A stretch of DNA of 17,566 nucleotides from Candidatus Bathyarchaeota archaeon. Lineage in GTDB: Archaea; Thermoproteota; DRAE01. The notes beneath the pieces were generated by a model. The model had not been told where the DNA came from. It worked only from the letters and a program-made list of their open reading frames with translations, and did not search any database. Below, in pieces: positions 1 to 7,829 of this stretch (positions are counted from its first letter, which is position 1; every line of letters starts with the position of its first letter). The translations under genes were made by a program, and so were the position numbers. The stretch covers positions 1 through 17,566 of the forward strand of contig DRAE01000122.1 of the NCBI GenBank assembly GCA_011041895.1. The letters run 5' to 3'.

Positions 1-354
1 GCCTTAGTTCATGTAAAGGGGACCGACAGTGCAAGTCACGATGGCGACCTCGACTGCAAAATTAAAATGATTGAGCGTGTCGATGAAGAGCTTATAGGCA
101 GAATACTAGACAAGCTATCTTTAGAGGATACTCTCATATGCGTGACATGCGATCATGCAACTCCCATAACTGTTAGAAAGCATACAGGAGATCCTGTGCC
201 AGTACTTGTATATGCTCCAAAGATTTGCCCCGATAGGGTCACTTCATTCAATGAAAGGGCATGTATGAAGGGGGCACTTGGAGTCATAAGAGGTTTAGAT
301 CTTTTACCATTAATTACAAACTTTGCTGGAAGGTTGATTAAGCATGGAGCTTAA
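1..354 (+). CDS. apgM: 2,3-bisphosphoglycerate-independent phosphoglycerate mutase, archaeal type (C-terminal fragment)
   Basis: The reading frame is open from base 1, so the gene is cut by the window edge; 117 C-terminal residues are present out of roughly 400 expected. The enzyme interconverts 2- and 3-phosphoglycerate in glycolysis/gluconeogenesis in the cytosol. It belongs to the alkaline phosphatase superfamily, and two metal-ligand motifs of that fold are visible: KGTDSASHDGD near the start of the fragment (Asp and His ligands) and CDHATP further on (Asp-His pair). The segment after it, KHTGDPVPVLVYAP, is also typical of ApgM. The stop codon overlaps the start of the next gene by 11 bases, so the two are probably cotranscribed. 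An ATG at 67 is internal and is not the true start. Confidence 0.93.
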   Translation, partial: ALVHVKGTDSASHDGDLDCKIKMIERVDEELIGRILDKLSLEDTLICVTCDHATPITVRKHTGDPVPVLVYAPKICPDRVTSFNERACMKGALGVIRGLDLLPLITNFAGRLIKHGA

Positions 355-3034
355 ACTGTCAAGTTTAGTAAGTTTTAAAGCTATAACATTGACTCTGATT
401 ATACTTTCACTTACTTTTCTCTCATTCTCCTATGTTTCTATCAGCTCCGAAGGAACCTCATATGTTAAGAGAATAGCTGTAATTGGTAGTGACCGCTCTA
501 ACTCATCCTATCATCTAATTCCAATTCTAGTTCACCATGTCGAGGATAAATCCTATATTTCTCCTATGATATTTCTCTCAGACCGCGAAGATACCTGCAT
601 GCTTGAAACATTTCTAGGAAAGGATCTTCTACCAGAGTTTAAGGGATCTGAAATAGTTAGCATGGGTAACTTGCCTACTAATAAGTTAACACTACTGAAA
701 ACACTCCTTACTCCCAAGGAACAGTTTGAGATTTTAGGTGAGAACCTTCTTTCAGAGAGCATATCGCTTATGAGAAAATACTGGAGAAAGGCTTCACATG
801 TAGTCATATCATATATGCCGGAAAAATGCATTGAAAAAGTCTCCTTCAGCAAGGTTTTAAATATTTCCTCGCCTGATGCAGAGCTGCTCACTCTATCTGG
901 AAACCTGATGGAGAACACTCAAAGGTTCACAATGATAAATGTTGAAGAGTACACGCTTGCCATATGTAACCTCACATGGACGAGCCCCTTAAGCGTTTCA
1001 GATGTGGATATAGTCTTCTATGACCCTGATGGCCAGCTTGCCTTCTCGAAATATCTGCCATTGAAGGAAGTTTTCTCAGGTTCACGTGATGCAGCGTACG
1101 TCATGGGGAAAAATGGCAGATGGCGTATAGGGGCATACTGTAGATACATGAAGTACCTGGTTCAGTGCAGTTTCAAGTTATCCTTGAAACTGGTAAAAGG
1201 ATACTCGGTTAACGTAAGCATACCCAAAAACTGCTTCCTACTCGAGATTCAGGCTGAAAGCAATGGTGGAAAATATCTTCTATCCAGTTTTCACAGCTGT
1301 TTTTCGCTTTTGGAGAAACCTACATTATTATCCGGAAATGAAAGGTATCTTATATACTTCCCTCCACATGGAGACGTTTCTATAACAGTGTTTCCATTAT
1401 CCCCATCCTCCAAAGATGGAGTCAGACTTAACTTAACAATGTATCTAATGGATGAAAGTGCCTTCGTCGATTTAGTAATGTTCCTTAACTCTGTAACGCT
1501 ATCATCTCTTCTAAATTCCCCCTTAATCGTGGTATCAGATAGTGCAACCATCGATGATATTAAACCTGTTCTCGATTTCCCCGTTGAGGATAGCCTCATC
1601 ATTGTCGATGCAAAAAATAGGTCCCTCACAAAATTCATACTTGAAACTCTAGACAATGTTAAGCTGATATCCTCTCTTTGGGAGCTTTTTAACTATGCTG
1701 CAAGGTATGCAGAGCTCAACTACATTGTTTTAACTATTCCGAACGATGGATTCCTAACGTTATCAACGTATATTGCATCTGCTAAAAAAGGCATTGTATT
1801 GATCCCACCGCCATACTCATTTGAAACCTTCAGTGACCTAAGTCTTTTGTGGAAAGATCTCCTATATTCATCAGATTCGATAGGAGACGTCAAAATGGTT
1901 GAAAGTGCCCCACCATTCTCCTATATGGTGTACTATGCTAGTGAACTATTATCTTCGATCGAGTCTCTCCTCCCATTACACCTTTCCAAAGGGGCCTTTA
2001 TAACCATAATATCTCCACTAAGTGGCATTCCTCCTTTAGTGGATAGATGCTTAATAGGGAAACACTTCGTTGGAAGAATAGCTGAAGACGATCTTGAAAA
2101 ACTGTCCATACACTGCTCAAGAATACTGCTAAAAGATCTACTTCTCTCGAAATTTTTCTCAAGTGATGTTCTCCTATCAATGATATCTTTCTCGTATGGG
2201 CTTCAGATACATCAATTCTTTAACAATACTGTGAGAAAGCTTCCATTTGACTCATCAAAGGCATATCCCGGCTCTATAGAAGGAGCTGGGCTGGATCTAG
2301 TGATGCATACAAGTCCATTTAAAGTATTACAGGCTTTAAAGAATATCCCACGATTATTCATCTATTTAGGTCCATCAATAAATGGAACGTCTATGCTCTT
2401 TTTTGAGCCTGACTCTCACATGGCATTTGAAAGATTGCATGGGACAGGGTCCTCATCTAATCCAGATATTGACATCAACTACATAGTTAAACCATTGGAA
2501 CTCGAACCCTTCGATGTGAGGATAATTAGTGCCTCCAACCTTGTACTGTCTTCGACAGTTACCATAATCTCAGCTAACTGCTCAGCTCAATGGGAATTTG
2601 CAAGGCATTTCATAGAGGCTGGGTCACCCATATACTTTGGCTTATTATCATGCTGTAAGCTGGGATACTCTGACAAAATACATTATATATTCTTGACACA
2701 GCTTCTTTCAGGGAAATCTGCTGGCGAAGCATTTAACGCGTCAGTGGCCATAGGACTTTTACATGTATACTCTACTGGGGAATTCTCTGCCATCGACAGA
2801 TATGAGGAATCACGTGGAGTTCCATCTACACTCTTGTTACTATACGGTGATCCATCATTTAGAATCCCGTTCGGCAACGTCGAAACTGAGGTGATTGACG
2901 TTGAAAAATTTGATTTGCTTCCATCCCAAACATTGTTTTTAAATATTGTTTCACTTACGTCTATGATAGTAATTGCGCTGATAGTATACCTTCTCGTTCT
3001 TGAATCCTGTAGAAAAGTTAGAGCTGTAATATAA
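344..3034 (+). CDS. Large membrane-anchored extracellular protein with gingipain/CHAT-like (clan CD) cysteine-peptidase domain
   Basis: An 896-residue protein with an N-terminal hydrophobic segment (about residues 10-30, signal peptide or anchor), a long ectodomain rich in Asn-X-Ser/Thr sequons, and a C-terminal membrane helix (about 866-887) followed by a short basic tail (CRKVRAV). This predicts a cell-surface protein anchored at its C-terminus. The C-terminal quarter resembles the C25 peptidase/CHAT fold: His699 in an HGTG motif after a hydrophobic strand, Cys746 at the end of the next strand (ITIISANC-type context), then FARHFIEAGSP, a helix with GKSAGEAFNASV, and the closing LYGDPSFRI motif at 834-842. 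The His-Cys spacing of 47 is normal for clan CD. The first ~650 residues contain Rossmann-like alternations but no family I can name. It starts inside apgM (11-base overlap). Peptidase activity is inferred; the domain could be inactive. Confidence 0.7.
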   Translation: MELKLSSLVSFKAITLTLIILSLTFLSFSYVSISSEGTSYVKRIAVIGSDRSNSSYHLIPILVHHVEDKSYISPMIFLSDREDTCMLETFLGKDLLPEFKGSEIVSMGNLPTNKLTLLKTLLTPKEQFEILGENLLSESISLMRKYWRKASHVVISYMPEKCIEKVSFSKVLNISSPDAELLTLSGNLMENTQRFTMINVEEYTLAICNLTWTSPLSVSDVDIVFYDPDGQLAFSKYLPLKEVFSGSRDAAYVMGKNGRWRIGAYCRYMKYLVQCSFKLSLKLVKGYSVNVSIPKNCFLLEIQAESNGGKYLLSSFHSCFSLLEKPTLLSGNERYLIYFPPHGDVSITVFPLSPSSKDGVRLNLTMYLMDESAFVDLVMFLNSVTLSSLLNSPLIVVSDSATIDDIKPVLDFPVEDSLIIVDAKNRSLTKFILETLDNVKLISSLWELFNYAARYAELNYIVLTIPNDGFLTLSTYIASAKKGIVLIPPPYSFETFSDLSLLWKDLLYSSDSIGDVKMVESAPPFSYMVYYASELLSSIESLLPLHLSKGAFITIISPLSGIPPLVDRCLIGKHFVGRIAEDDLEKLSIHCSRILLKDLLLSKFFSSDVLLSMISFSYGLQIHQFFNNTVRKLPFDSSKAYPGSIEGAGLDLVMHTSPFKVLQALKNIPRLFIYLGPSINGTSMLFFEPDSHMAFERLHGTGSSSNPDIDINYIVKPLELEPFDVRIISASNLVLSSTVTIISANCSAQWEFARHFIEAGSPIYFGLLSCCKLGYSDKIHYIFLTQLLSGKSAGEAFNASVAIGLLHVYSTGEFSAIDRYEESRGVPSTLLLLYGDPSFRIPFGNVETEVIDVEKFDLLPSQTLFLNIVSLTSMIVIALIVYLLVLESCRKVRAVI

Positions 3035-3082
3035 TTAATTACCCAGCATAAGAATATTGATAATAAACGCATGTAAAGTTGC

Positions 3083-3089
3083 GGAGGAG
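3083..3089 (+). promoter_or_regulatory. Shine-Dalgarno site of tbp
   Basis: GGAGGAG lies 7 bases before the ATG at 3097. It decides the TBP start: an in-frame TTG at 3079 precedes this site and would place it inside the coding region. Confidence 0.8.
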
Positions 3090-3096
3090 CTTATAT

Positions 3097-3654
3097 ATGG
3101 CAAAAAGGGAGCCTACAGTTAATATAGAAAATGTAGTCGCCTCAGCAACATTCAAGCAGAAGTTCTCCCTGGGGGAAATAGCTAAGAGAATTCCAGGGAC
3201 AAAGTATAATCCATCAGAGTTTCCAGGACTAGTAATGCATATAGAGAAGCCCAAAACTGCAATTCTTCTATTTAGTTCAGGGAAACTAGTGTGTACAGGA
3301 GCTAGATCCGAGAACCAGGCTAGGGAAGCCATTAAGAAAGTTACTGAAATGCTTGAAAAGGCTGGCATTAAAATCGAGCAGAAGCCAGAGGTGAGAGTAC
3401 AGAACATTGTTGCATCAGCTAATCTATACTCATACCTAGACATTGAGAGAATACATGAGAAGTTTCCATATGAGAGCATGTATGAGCCCGAGCAATTCCC
3501 TGGACTGATATTCAGAATGGAGGATCCACCGGTGGTAATGTTACTCTTTACCTCGGGAAAAGTAGTCTGCACTGGAAGTAGAAAAGAGGAAGATGCGAAA
3601 AGAGCTATATACAAGCTCAGAGACTTACTCGACGAAGAGGGTTTACTTGAGTAG
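3097..3654 (+). CDS. tbp: TATA-box-binding protein (TBP)
   Basis: A 185-residue basal transcription factor that binds the TATA box and recruits TFB and RNA polymerase. The protein consists of two direct repeats forming the saddle. Each repeat begins with a VxNIVASA-type strand (NIENVVASATF; VQNIVASANLY) and contains an FPGL(V/I) motif followed by a strand and a SGK(L/V)VCTG turn (FPGLVMHIE...SGKLVCTG; FPGLIFRME...SGKVVCTG). Length and repeat structure are normal for archaea. The C-terminus is mildly acidic (DEEGLLE), as in many archaeal TBPs. The start was chosen at ATG 3097 because a near-perfect Shine-Dalgarno site precedes it. It is convergent with pyrE, with only two bases between stop codons. 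Confidence 0.97.
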   Translation: MAKREPTVNIENVVASATFKQKFSLGEIAKRIPGTKYNPSEFPGLVMHIEKPKTAILLFSSGKLVCTGARSENQAREAIKKVTEMLEKAGIKIEQKPEVRVQNIVASANLYSYLDIERIHEKFPYESMYEPEQFPGLIFRMEDPPVVMLLFTSGKVVCTGSRKEEDAKRAIYKLRDLLDEEGLLE

Positions 3655-3656
3655 CC

Positions 3657-4205
3657 TTAACTTCCCTTTTCTTCTTTTAACTCTCTCAAGATCTCACTTA
3701 TTTTAGCCATAGCAAGTAGCTTGATACCCTCTCGAGCCAAGTTCTCATGTGCCCCCTCTTCCCTGTCGACTGCTACAACAGCATGTTTAACTTCGAACCC
3801 ATGCTTTCTCAGAATTCTTGCAGCTCTCAGAATACTTCCTCCCGTTGTTGCAACATCGTCGACAATTACAGCTCTTCCTCCACTACTAAATCCCTCAATG
3901 CCTCTCATTAACCCATGCTTTCGAGCATCTAGACGAACATATGTTAGAGGCTTGTTCATTTCATGTGCTACAATGGAGGCTATTGCCAGACCGGAAGTTG
4001 GTATCCCAACTATACAGTCGATTTCACCTATTCTCTCTTCTATAATCTTCACATAGGCCTTTGCAAGTTTCCTTCGCTCTTCAGGGAATGCCAGTATTGC
4101 TCTTAAGTCTATATAGTAACTGCTCTCTTTGCCGGAGGTAAGTTTAAAGTGGCCAAACTTTATTGCTTCACAATTTTTAAGTATTGAGCTTATTTCACTA
4201 CCCAT
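3657..4205 (-). CDS. pyrE: Orotate phosphoribosyltransferase
   Basis: PyrE transfers the phosphoribosyl group of PRPP to orotate, giving OMP, in de novo pyrimidine synthesis. With the start at 4205 the protein has 182 residues, normal for archaeal PyrE. Visible motifs are the type I PRTase PRPP-binding signature AVIVDDVATTGGS (112-124), the flexible catalytic loop region RLDARKHGL (91-99), GIPTSG (67-72) and the N-terminal FKLTSGKESSYYIDLR. The open frame extends upstream to 4289, but that extension lies within the upstream acetyltransferase gene and lacks PyrE character. ATG 4205 overlaps the upstream stop by 8 bases (ATGGGTAG), which suggests translational coupling. No other pyr gene is in the window. 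Confidence 0.95.
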   Translation of the reverse strand: MGSEISSILKNCEAIKFGHFKLTSGKESSYYIDLRAILAFPEERRKLAKAYVKIIEERIGEIDCIVGIPTSGLAIASIVAHEMNKPLTYVRLDARKHGLMRGIEGFSSGGRAVIVDDVATTGGSILRAARILRKHGFEVKHAVVAVDREEGAHENLAREGIKLLAMAKISEILRELKEEKGS

Positions 4206-4698
4206 TTTTATCAACTTTCTTAGCCATTTGAAATGCATCGCATCCATCCCTATAGTATCTAGGTAAAACTCTAACCACCTTAAATCCAAGCTTTTTGTAT
4301 AGGTTTATTGCAGAAACATTTGTAACTCTCACTTCAAGATAGTACTCTTGGGCGCCATAGAATTTTTTCATGTTCTCCATACATTTAATCATGAGCTCCG
4401 TGCCTATACCTTTCCTCCTGTGCTCTGGCAGCACAGCTATGGAGACTATATGCCCCTTCTTCACGATTTTCATGAAGGAGAAATCCGAGAATCCAAGTTC
4501 AATTCTACACATCACATAAGCTACAACTTCTCCGTCAACTCTTGCAACGAGAAAGGCCTTTGGAAATCTTAGGAGAAGGTCTTCAAAGAAGTATCTTGGA
4601 TAATTCTCTGGAAGACACAACCTATTTATCTCTATAACTCGGTCAAGGTCCTCCATGCTACACTCATCTATAACAAAGTCTCTCTCAACCACTACCAT
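4198..4698 (-). CDS. N-terminal protein acetyltransferase, Ard1/RimI family (GNAT)
   Basis: A 166-residue single-domain GNAT enzyme that should transfer acetyl from acetyl-CoA to protein N-termini. The acetyl-CoA pyrophosphate-binding motif RRKGIG is at 94-99 following the strand HIVSIAVLPEH. LCLPENYPRYFF (28-38), the KKGHIVSIAV strand and YYLEVRVTNVSAINLYKKLGFK closely resemble the Sulfolobus Ard1 (archaeal NatA) protein, which acetylates Ser, Ala, Met and other N-termini and so is broader than bacterial RimI. ATG 4698 is the first start in frame. It is the first gene of a two-gene minus-strand unit with pyrE and diverges from the site-2-protease gene across 62 bases. Confidence 0.9.
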   Translation of the reverse strand: MVVVERDFVIDECSMEDLDRVIEINRLCLPENYPRYFFEDLLLRFPKAFLVARVDGEVVAYVMCRIELGFSDFSFMKIVKKGHIVSIAVLPEHRRKGIGTELMIKCMENMKKFYGAQEYYLEVRVTNVSAINLYKKLGFKVVRVLPRYYRDGCDAFQMAKKVDKNG

Positions 4699-4760
4699 TA
4701 TTATTTTACTAAGCTCTCAGCATTATTTAGTTATTAGAAACTAGTGAGCTGGATTGAGTC

Positions 4761-5855
4761 ATGTGGGTGACAGTCTCCGAAGAACTGGTGAACTACGTTA
4801 AGAAAGTAGTCTACTCAGAGATGACGGTCATCGAGGAGGCCCCATCGTACCCATTTCCAATATTCATGGTGATAGGAGAGACCAAGGAACCTTTCAAGAG
4901 ATTATATAAAAAACTTAGACCATATGGTCTAGTTCCCCTCTTAAGACGTACTGAAGATGGTAGAATAATTTTAAGAATACTATCATATCCACAGCCCCCC
5001 TTGCAACGGAAAAAATCCATTAGAGTTAACATTATATTGTTCATAGCTACGCTGGTCACAGTTAGCCTTTTCGCATTCATTTACATTAGTGGACTTGTAG
5101 AGTATGGTTTAATTCCGTCTCCTTCCCCATTTGATCTCCTAGTAAATGTGGCGCTCTATACCATTGCAATTTTCTCCATAATTGGCTTGCATGAAATCGG
5201 CCATAAAATTGCCGCGTATCTACATGGCATCGATTCAAGCCCCCCATATTTTATACCTTTCTTCCCATTTGGAACAATGGGGGCATTCATCATTCAACGC
5301 TCCCCTCCCGTTAATAGGGATGCGCTCTTTGACATTGGAATAAGTGGCCCTCTTGTAAGCTTCGTATGCACAATTCCAGTTGCAATGGCAGGGATACATC
5401 TCTCATATATAGTTTCATCAACTACGGTAGAGCAGATTCCAACAATAGTGATCCCGATGCCAATGCTCATTCACATACTCTCATGGATTGCAAACATGAG
5501 TATTCCAGATTATGCAACTGTAATCTTGCATCCTCTTGGGATAGCTGCATGGCTTGGGGCTCTGGTAACGGCATTAAATCTATTCCCTATATGGCAGTTA
5601 GATGGAGGCCATGTTTTTATAGCGGTGTTCGGAAGGAAAAATCATAAAGTTGCTACAGCAGTAGCTTTAATGATACTCTTCCTCCTAGGATACTGGCTAA
5701 TGTTTTTCTTACTACTTCTACTCCTAATGTTTTCAGGGGGAGAACATCCAGGAGCCCTAGATGAGGTTTCACCTCTCTCAACTAGTAGAAAAATAATCTT
5801 CCTAATTGCAATTGTCATACTTATACTATGCATCGCCCCACCAGCATCTGCATAA
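4761..5855 (+). CDS. Site-2-protease-like membrane zinc metalloprotease (M50)
   Basis: A 364-residue polytopic membrane protein. A soluble N-terminal domain of about 85 residues is followed by hydrophobic segments near 91-112 and 124-143. The zinc motif HEIGH is at 144-148 (His144, Glu145, His148), and the second M50 signature, NLFPIWQLDGGH, contains the third zinc ligand Asp281. A GTMGAF segment after FFPF resembles the conserved loop between these motifs. C-terminal hydrophobic segments include a final helix ending at the last residue (IAIVILILCIAPPASA). Such proteases cleave substrates within the membrane, often in regulatory cascades; no substrate can be deduced here. No PDZ domain is seen. 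The neighbours are unrelated housekeeping genes. Confidence 0.92.
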   Translation: MWVTVSEELVNYVKKVVYSEMTVIEEAPSYPFPIFMVIGETKEPFKRLYKKLRPYGLVPLLRRTEDGRIILRILSYPQPPLQRKKSIRVNIILFIATLVTVSLFAFIYISGLVEYGLIPSPSPFDLLVNVALYTIAIFSIIGLHEIGHKIAAYLHGIDSSPPYFIPFFPFGTMGAFIIQRSPPVNRDALFDIGISGPLVSFVCTIPVAMAGIHLSYIVSSTTVEQIPTIVIPMPMLIHILSWIANMSIPDYATVILHPLGIAAWLGALVTALNLFPIWQLDGGHVFIAVFGRKNHKVATAVALMILFLLGYWLMFFLLLLLLMFSGGEHPGALDEVSPLSTSRKIIFLIAIVILILCIAPPASA

Positions 5856-5937
5856 ACTTTAGCAAACACAAATATTGAAATAAAACTTCATAATCCAATA
5901 TATGAACTGATTTAAAACCTGTGTCAAGGTGATGAGA

Positions 5938-7560
5938 ATGTCCCAGCAAGGAGTACCACAAGGAATACCGGTAGTAGTGCTGAAAGAGGGAACGACGACT
6001 ACCACTGGCAGGAGAGCTCTAAGAACCAATATAATGGTTGCCAAAGTTGTTGCAGAGGCCATTAGAACAGCTCTAGGTCCCAGAGGAATGGATAAGATGC
6101 TAATAGACAGCTTTGGAGATGTTACGATAACAAACGACGGTGCAACCATTCTAAAGGAGATCGATGTAGAGCATCCAACAGCTAAAATGTTGGTTGAAGT
6201 TGCAAAGGCTCAGGATAGCGAAGCAGGAGACGGAACCACAAGTGTAGTAGTACTAGCTGGAGAACTCCTCTCACTGGCTGAAGAGCTTCTAGATCAGCAG
6301 ATTCATCCTGTAGTTATAGTTGAGGGATATCGAGAAGCTGCTAGAAAGGCCATAGAGATCCTAGATGAGATAGCTATAAAAGTGGATCCAAAGGACAGGG
6401 AAATGCTGAAGAAAGTTGCCATGACTGTGATGGCAAGCAAGGTAGTGGCGGCTGAAAGAGAGCATCTTGCAGAACTGGTACTGGATGCCATTCTAAAGAT
6501 TGTGCAGAAGAAGGATGGAGAAACAGTTATAGACATTGACGACATCAAGGTTGAGAAGAAGGAGGGTGGCTCACTTAAGGATTCAATGCTGATAGAGGGT
6601 CTAGTCATAGACAAGGAGCTTGTACATCCAAAGATGCCAAAAGTAGTGAGAAACGCTAAAATTGCCCTATTGCAGGCCCCACTAGAGGTCGAGAAGACAG
6701 AGTTCGATGCTAAGATACACATAACAGATCCAGAGCAGCTCAAGAAGTTCATAGATGAGGAAAGCAACATAATAAGAGAGTACGTGAAGAAACTCAAGGA
6801 AGCTGGAGTAAATGTAGTCTTCTGCCAGAAGGGTATCGATGAGCTTGCACAGTACTGGCTTGCAAAGGAGGGCATTGCAGCAGTCAGAAGAGTGAAGAAA
6901 TCCGATATGGAGAAGCTCAAGAAGGCTACTGGAGCAAGGATAATAACAAACATCAAGGACATTAAGCCAGAAGATCTAGGATACGCTGGACTTGTAGAGG
7001 AGAGAAAGATTGGAGACGAAAAGATGATCTTCATAGAGAAGTGCAAGAACCCAACCTCAGTTGCAATCCTGATAAGGGGTGCAACCGAGAGACTAGTTGA
7101 GGAAGCTGAGAGAAGCATACATGACGCCCTCTGCGTGATAAGAGATACGATCATAGATGGAAAGGTCGTTGTTGGGGGAGGAGCTGTAGAGGTAGAGCTA
7201 GCCAGAAAAATCAGAGAATGGGCTCAGACGCTTAAGGGCAAAAAGCAGCTTGCAGCTCTAAAATTTGCAGATGCCCTAGAGATAATACCCAAGACACTAG
7301 CTGAAAACGCTGGATTTAATCCAATGGATGCAATAGCTGAGCTAAGAGCTAGACACGAGGCAGGAAACATATACGCTGGAGTAGATGTCTTCAAGCGTGA
7401 GATAGCTGACATGAAGGAGCTCGAGGTATACGATGCTTACAGGGTAAAGAAGCAGATGATCGAGTCAGCTCTAGAAGTTGCAACAGCTATTCTCAGAGTA
7501 GACAACATAATTGCAGCGTCAAAGCTCAAGGAAGAAGAAGGCGAAGAAGAGAGAAGATAA
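5938..7560 (+). CDS. Thermosome subunit (group II chaperonin)
   Basis: A 540-residue ATP-dependent chaperonin of the TCP-1/CCT family that assembles into double rings and refolds proteins in the cytosol. Nucleotide-binding motifs are present: ALGPRGMDKML (45-55), NDGAT (66-70), GDGTTS (97-102) and DGKVVVGGGAVE starting at residue 407. GFNPMD near the C-terminus is also typical. The tail is acidic (EEEGEEERR) and lacks the Gly-Gly-Met repeat seen in many thermosomes. The start at ATG 5938 is preferred because AGGTGAT, complementary to the 16S tail, lies at 5928-5934; GTG 5929 and ATG 5932 are in frame but overlap that site. Only 18 bases separate the stop from the rpoK start, so the two genes are probably cotranscribed. 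Confidence 0.96.
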   Translation: MSQQGVPQGIPVVVLKEGTTTTTGRRALRTNIMVAKVVAEAIRTALGPRGMDKMLIDSFGDVTITNDGATILKEIDVEHPTAKMLVEVAKAQDSEAGDGTTSVVVLAGELLSLAEELLDQQIHPVVIVEGYREAARKAIEILDEIAIKVDPKDREMLKKVAMTVMASKVVAAEREHLAELVLDAILKIVQKKDGETVIDIDDIKVEKKEGGSLKDSMLIEGLVIDKELVHPKMPKVVRNAKIALLQAPLEVEKTEFDAKIHITDPEQLKKFIDEESNIIREYVKKLKEAGVNVVFCQKGIDELAQYWLAKEGIAAVRRVKKSDMEKLKKATGARIITNIKDIKPEDLGYAGLVEERKIGDEKMIFIEKCKNPTSVAILIRGATERLVEEAERSIHDALCVIRDTIIDGKVVVGGGAVEVELARKIREWAQTLKGKKQLAALKFADALEIIPKTLAENAGFNPMDAIAELRARHEAGNIYAGVDVFKREIADMKELEVYDAYRVKKQMIESALEVATAILRVDNIIAASKLKEEEGEEERR

Positions 7561-7565
7561 ACTAT

Positions 7566-7573
7566 AGGAGGAT
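7566..7573 (+). promoter_or_regulatory. Shine-Dalgarno site of rpoK
   Basis: AGGAGGAT is an almost complete match to the 16S anti-Shine-Dalgarno sequence and ends 5 bases before the ATC at 7579. An in-frame TAG at 7573-7575 blocks any upstream extension, so this site identifies ATC 7579 as the likely start of the Rpb6 gene. Confidence 0.75.
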
Positions 7574-7578
7574 AGAAC

Positions 7579-7824
7579 ATCGCAAGAAAGAAGACCTATC
7601 CACTAACGATATACGAGATAACTAGGATAATAGCAACAAGAGCACGTCAAATAGCTGAAGGAGCTAAACCTTTCATAGAGGTTCCAGAAGGCGTCACAGA
7701 CCCTGTCGAAATCGCTAAACTAGAGTTTAAAGCAGGGAAGCTTCCCCTGATAATACGAAGAGAATATCCAGACGGAACATATGAGGATATCGATATTCAA
7801 AAGTACATTAAGCAGCTAAAGTAG
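7579..7824 (+). CDS. rpoK: DNA-directed RNA polymerase subunit K (Rpb6 homologue), apparent ATC start
   Basis: This frame encodes 81 residues that match the archaeal Rpb6/omega family: a KTYPLTIYEITRIIATRARQ segment, then GAKPFIEVP, DPVEIAKLEFKAGKLPLIIRR and YPDGTYEDI. The subunit helps assemble and stabilise the RNA polymerase core. There is no ATG, GTG or TTG codon in this frame between the upstream stop (7573-7575) and the terminator TAG (7822-7824), so ordinary gene callers would miss it. The strong Shine-Dalgarno site at 7566-7573 points to ATC 7579, followed by GCA AGA AAG AAG; one base change (ATC from ATG) would give a conventional Met-Ala-Arg-Lys start. This is either a rare non-canonical initiation codon or a sequencing error. 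It follows the thermosome gene by 18 bases and is convergent with the aminotransferase gene. Confidence 0.92.
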   Translation: MARKKTYPLTIYEITRIIATRARQIAEGAKPFIEVPEGVTDPVEIAKLEFKAGKLPLIIRREYPDGTYEDIDIQKYIKQLK

Positions 7825-7829
7825 CTACC

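Noticed and set aside
553..918. Minus-strand open frames inside the large surface protein gene (also 1291-1656, 1998-2180, 2683-3072)
   Set aside because: They are antisense shadows of a continuous 896-codon plus-strand gene with a signal peptide and coherent domains.
3079..3096. TTG 3079 as the TBP start
   Set aside because: It would put the Shine-Dalgarno GGAGGAG inside the coding region; ATG 3097 fits both spacing and family N-terminus.
3039..3614. 191-residue minus-strand open frame
   Set aside because: It is antisense to TBP; the TBP repeats on the plus strand explain the conservation.
4206..4289. N-terminal extension of pyrE to 4289
   Set aside because: The extension lies inside the acetyltransferase gene and has no PyrE character; the overlap start ATG 4205 gives the normal length.
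6303..7154. Long 283-residue open frame on the minus strand
   Set aside because: It lies wholly opposite the well-supported thermosome gene; its Ser/Phe/Ile-rich composition is the usual antisense shadow and no domain is visible.
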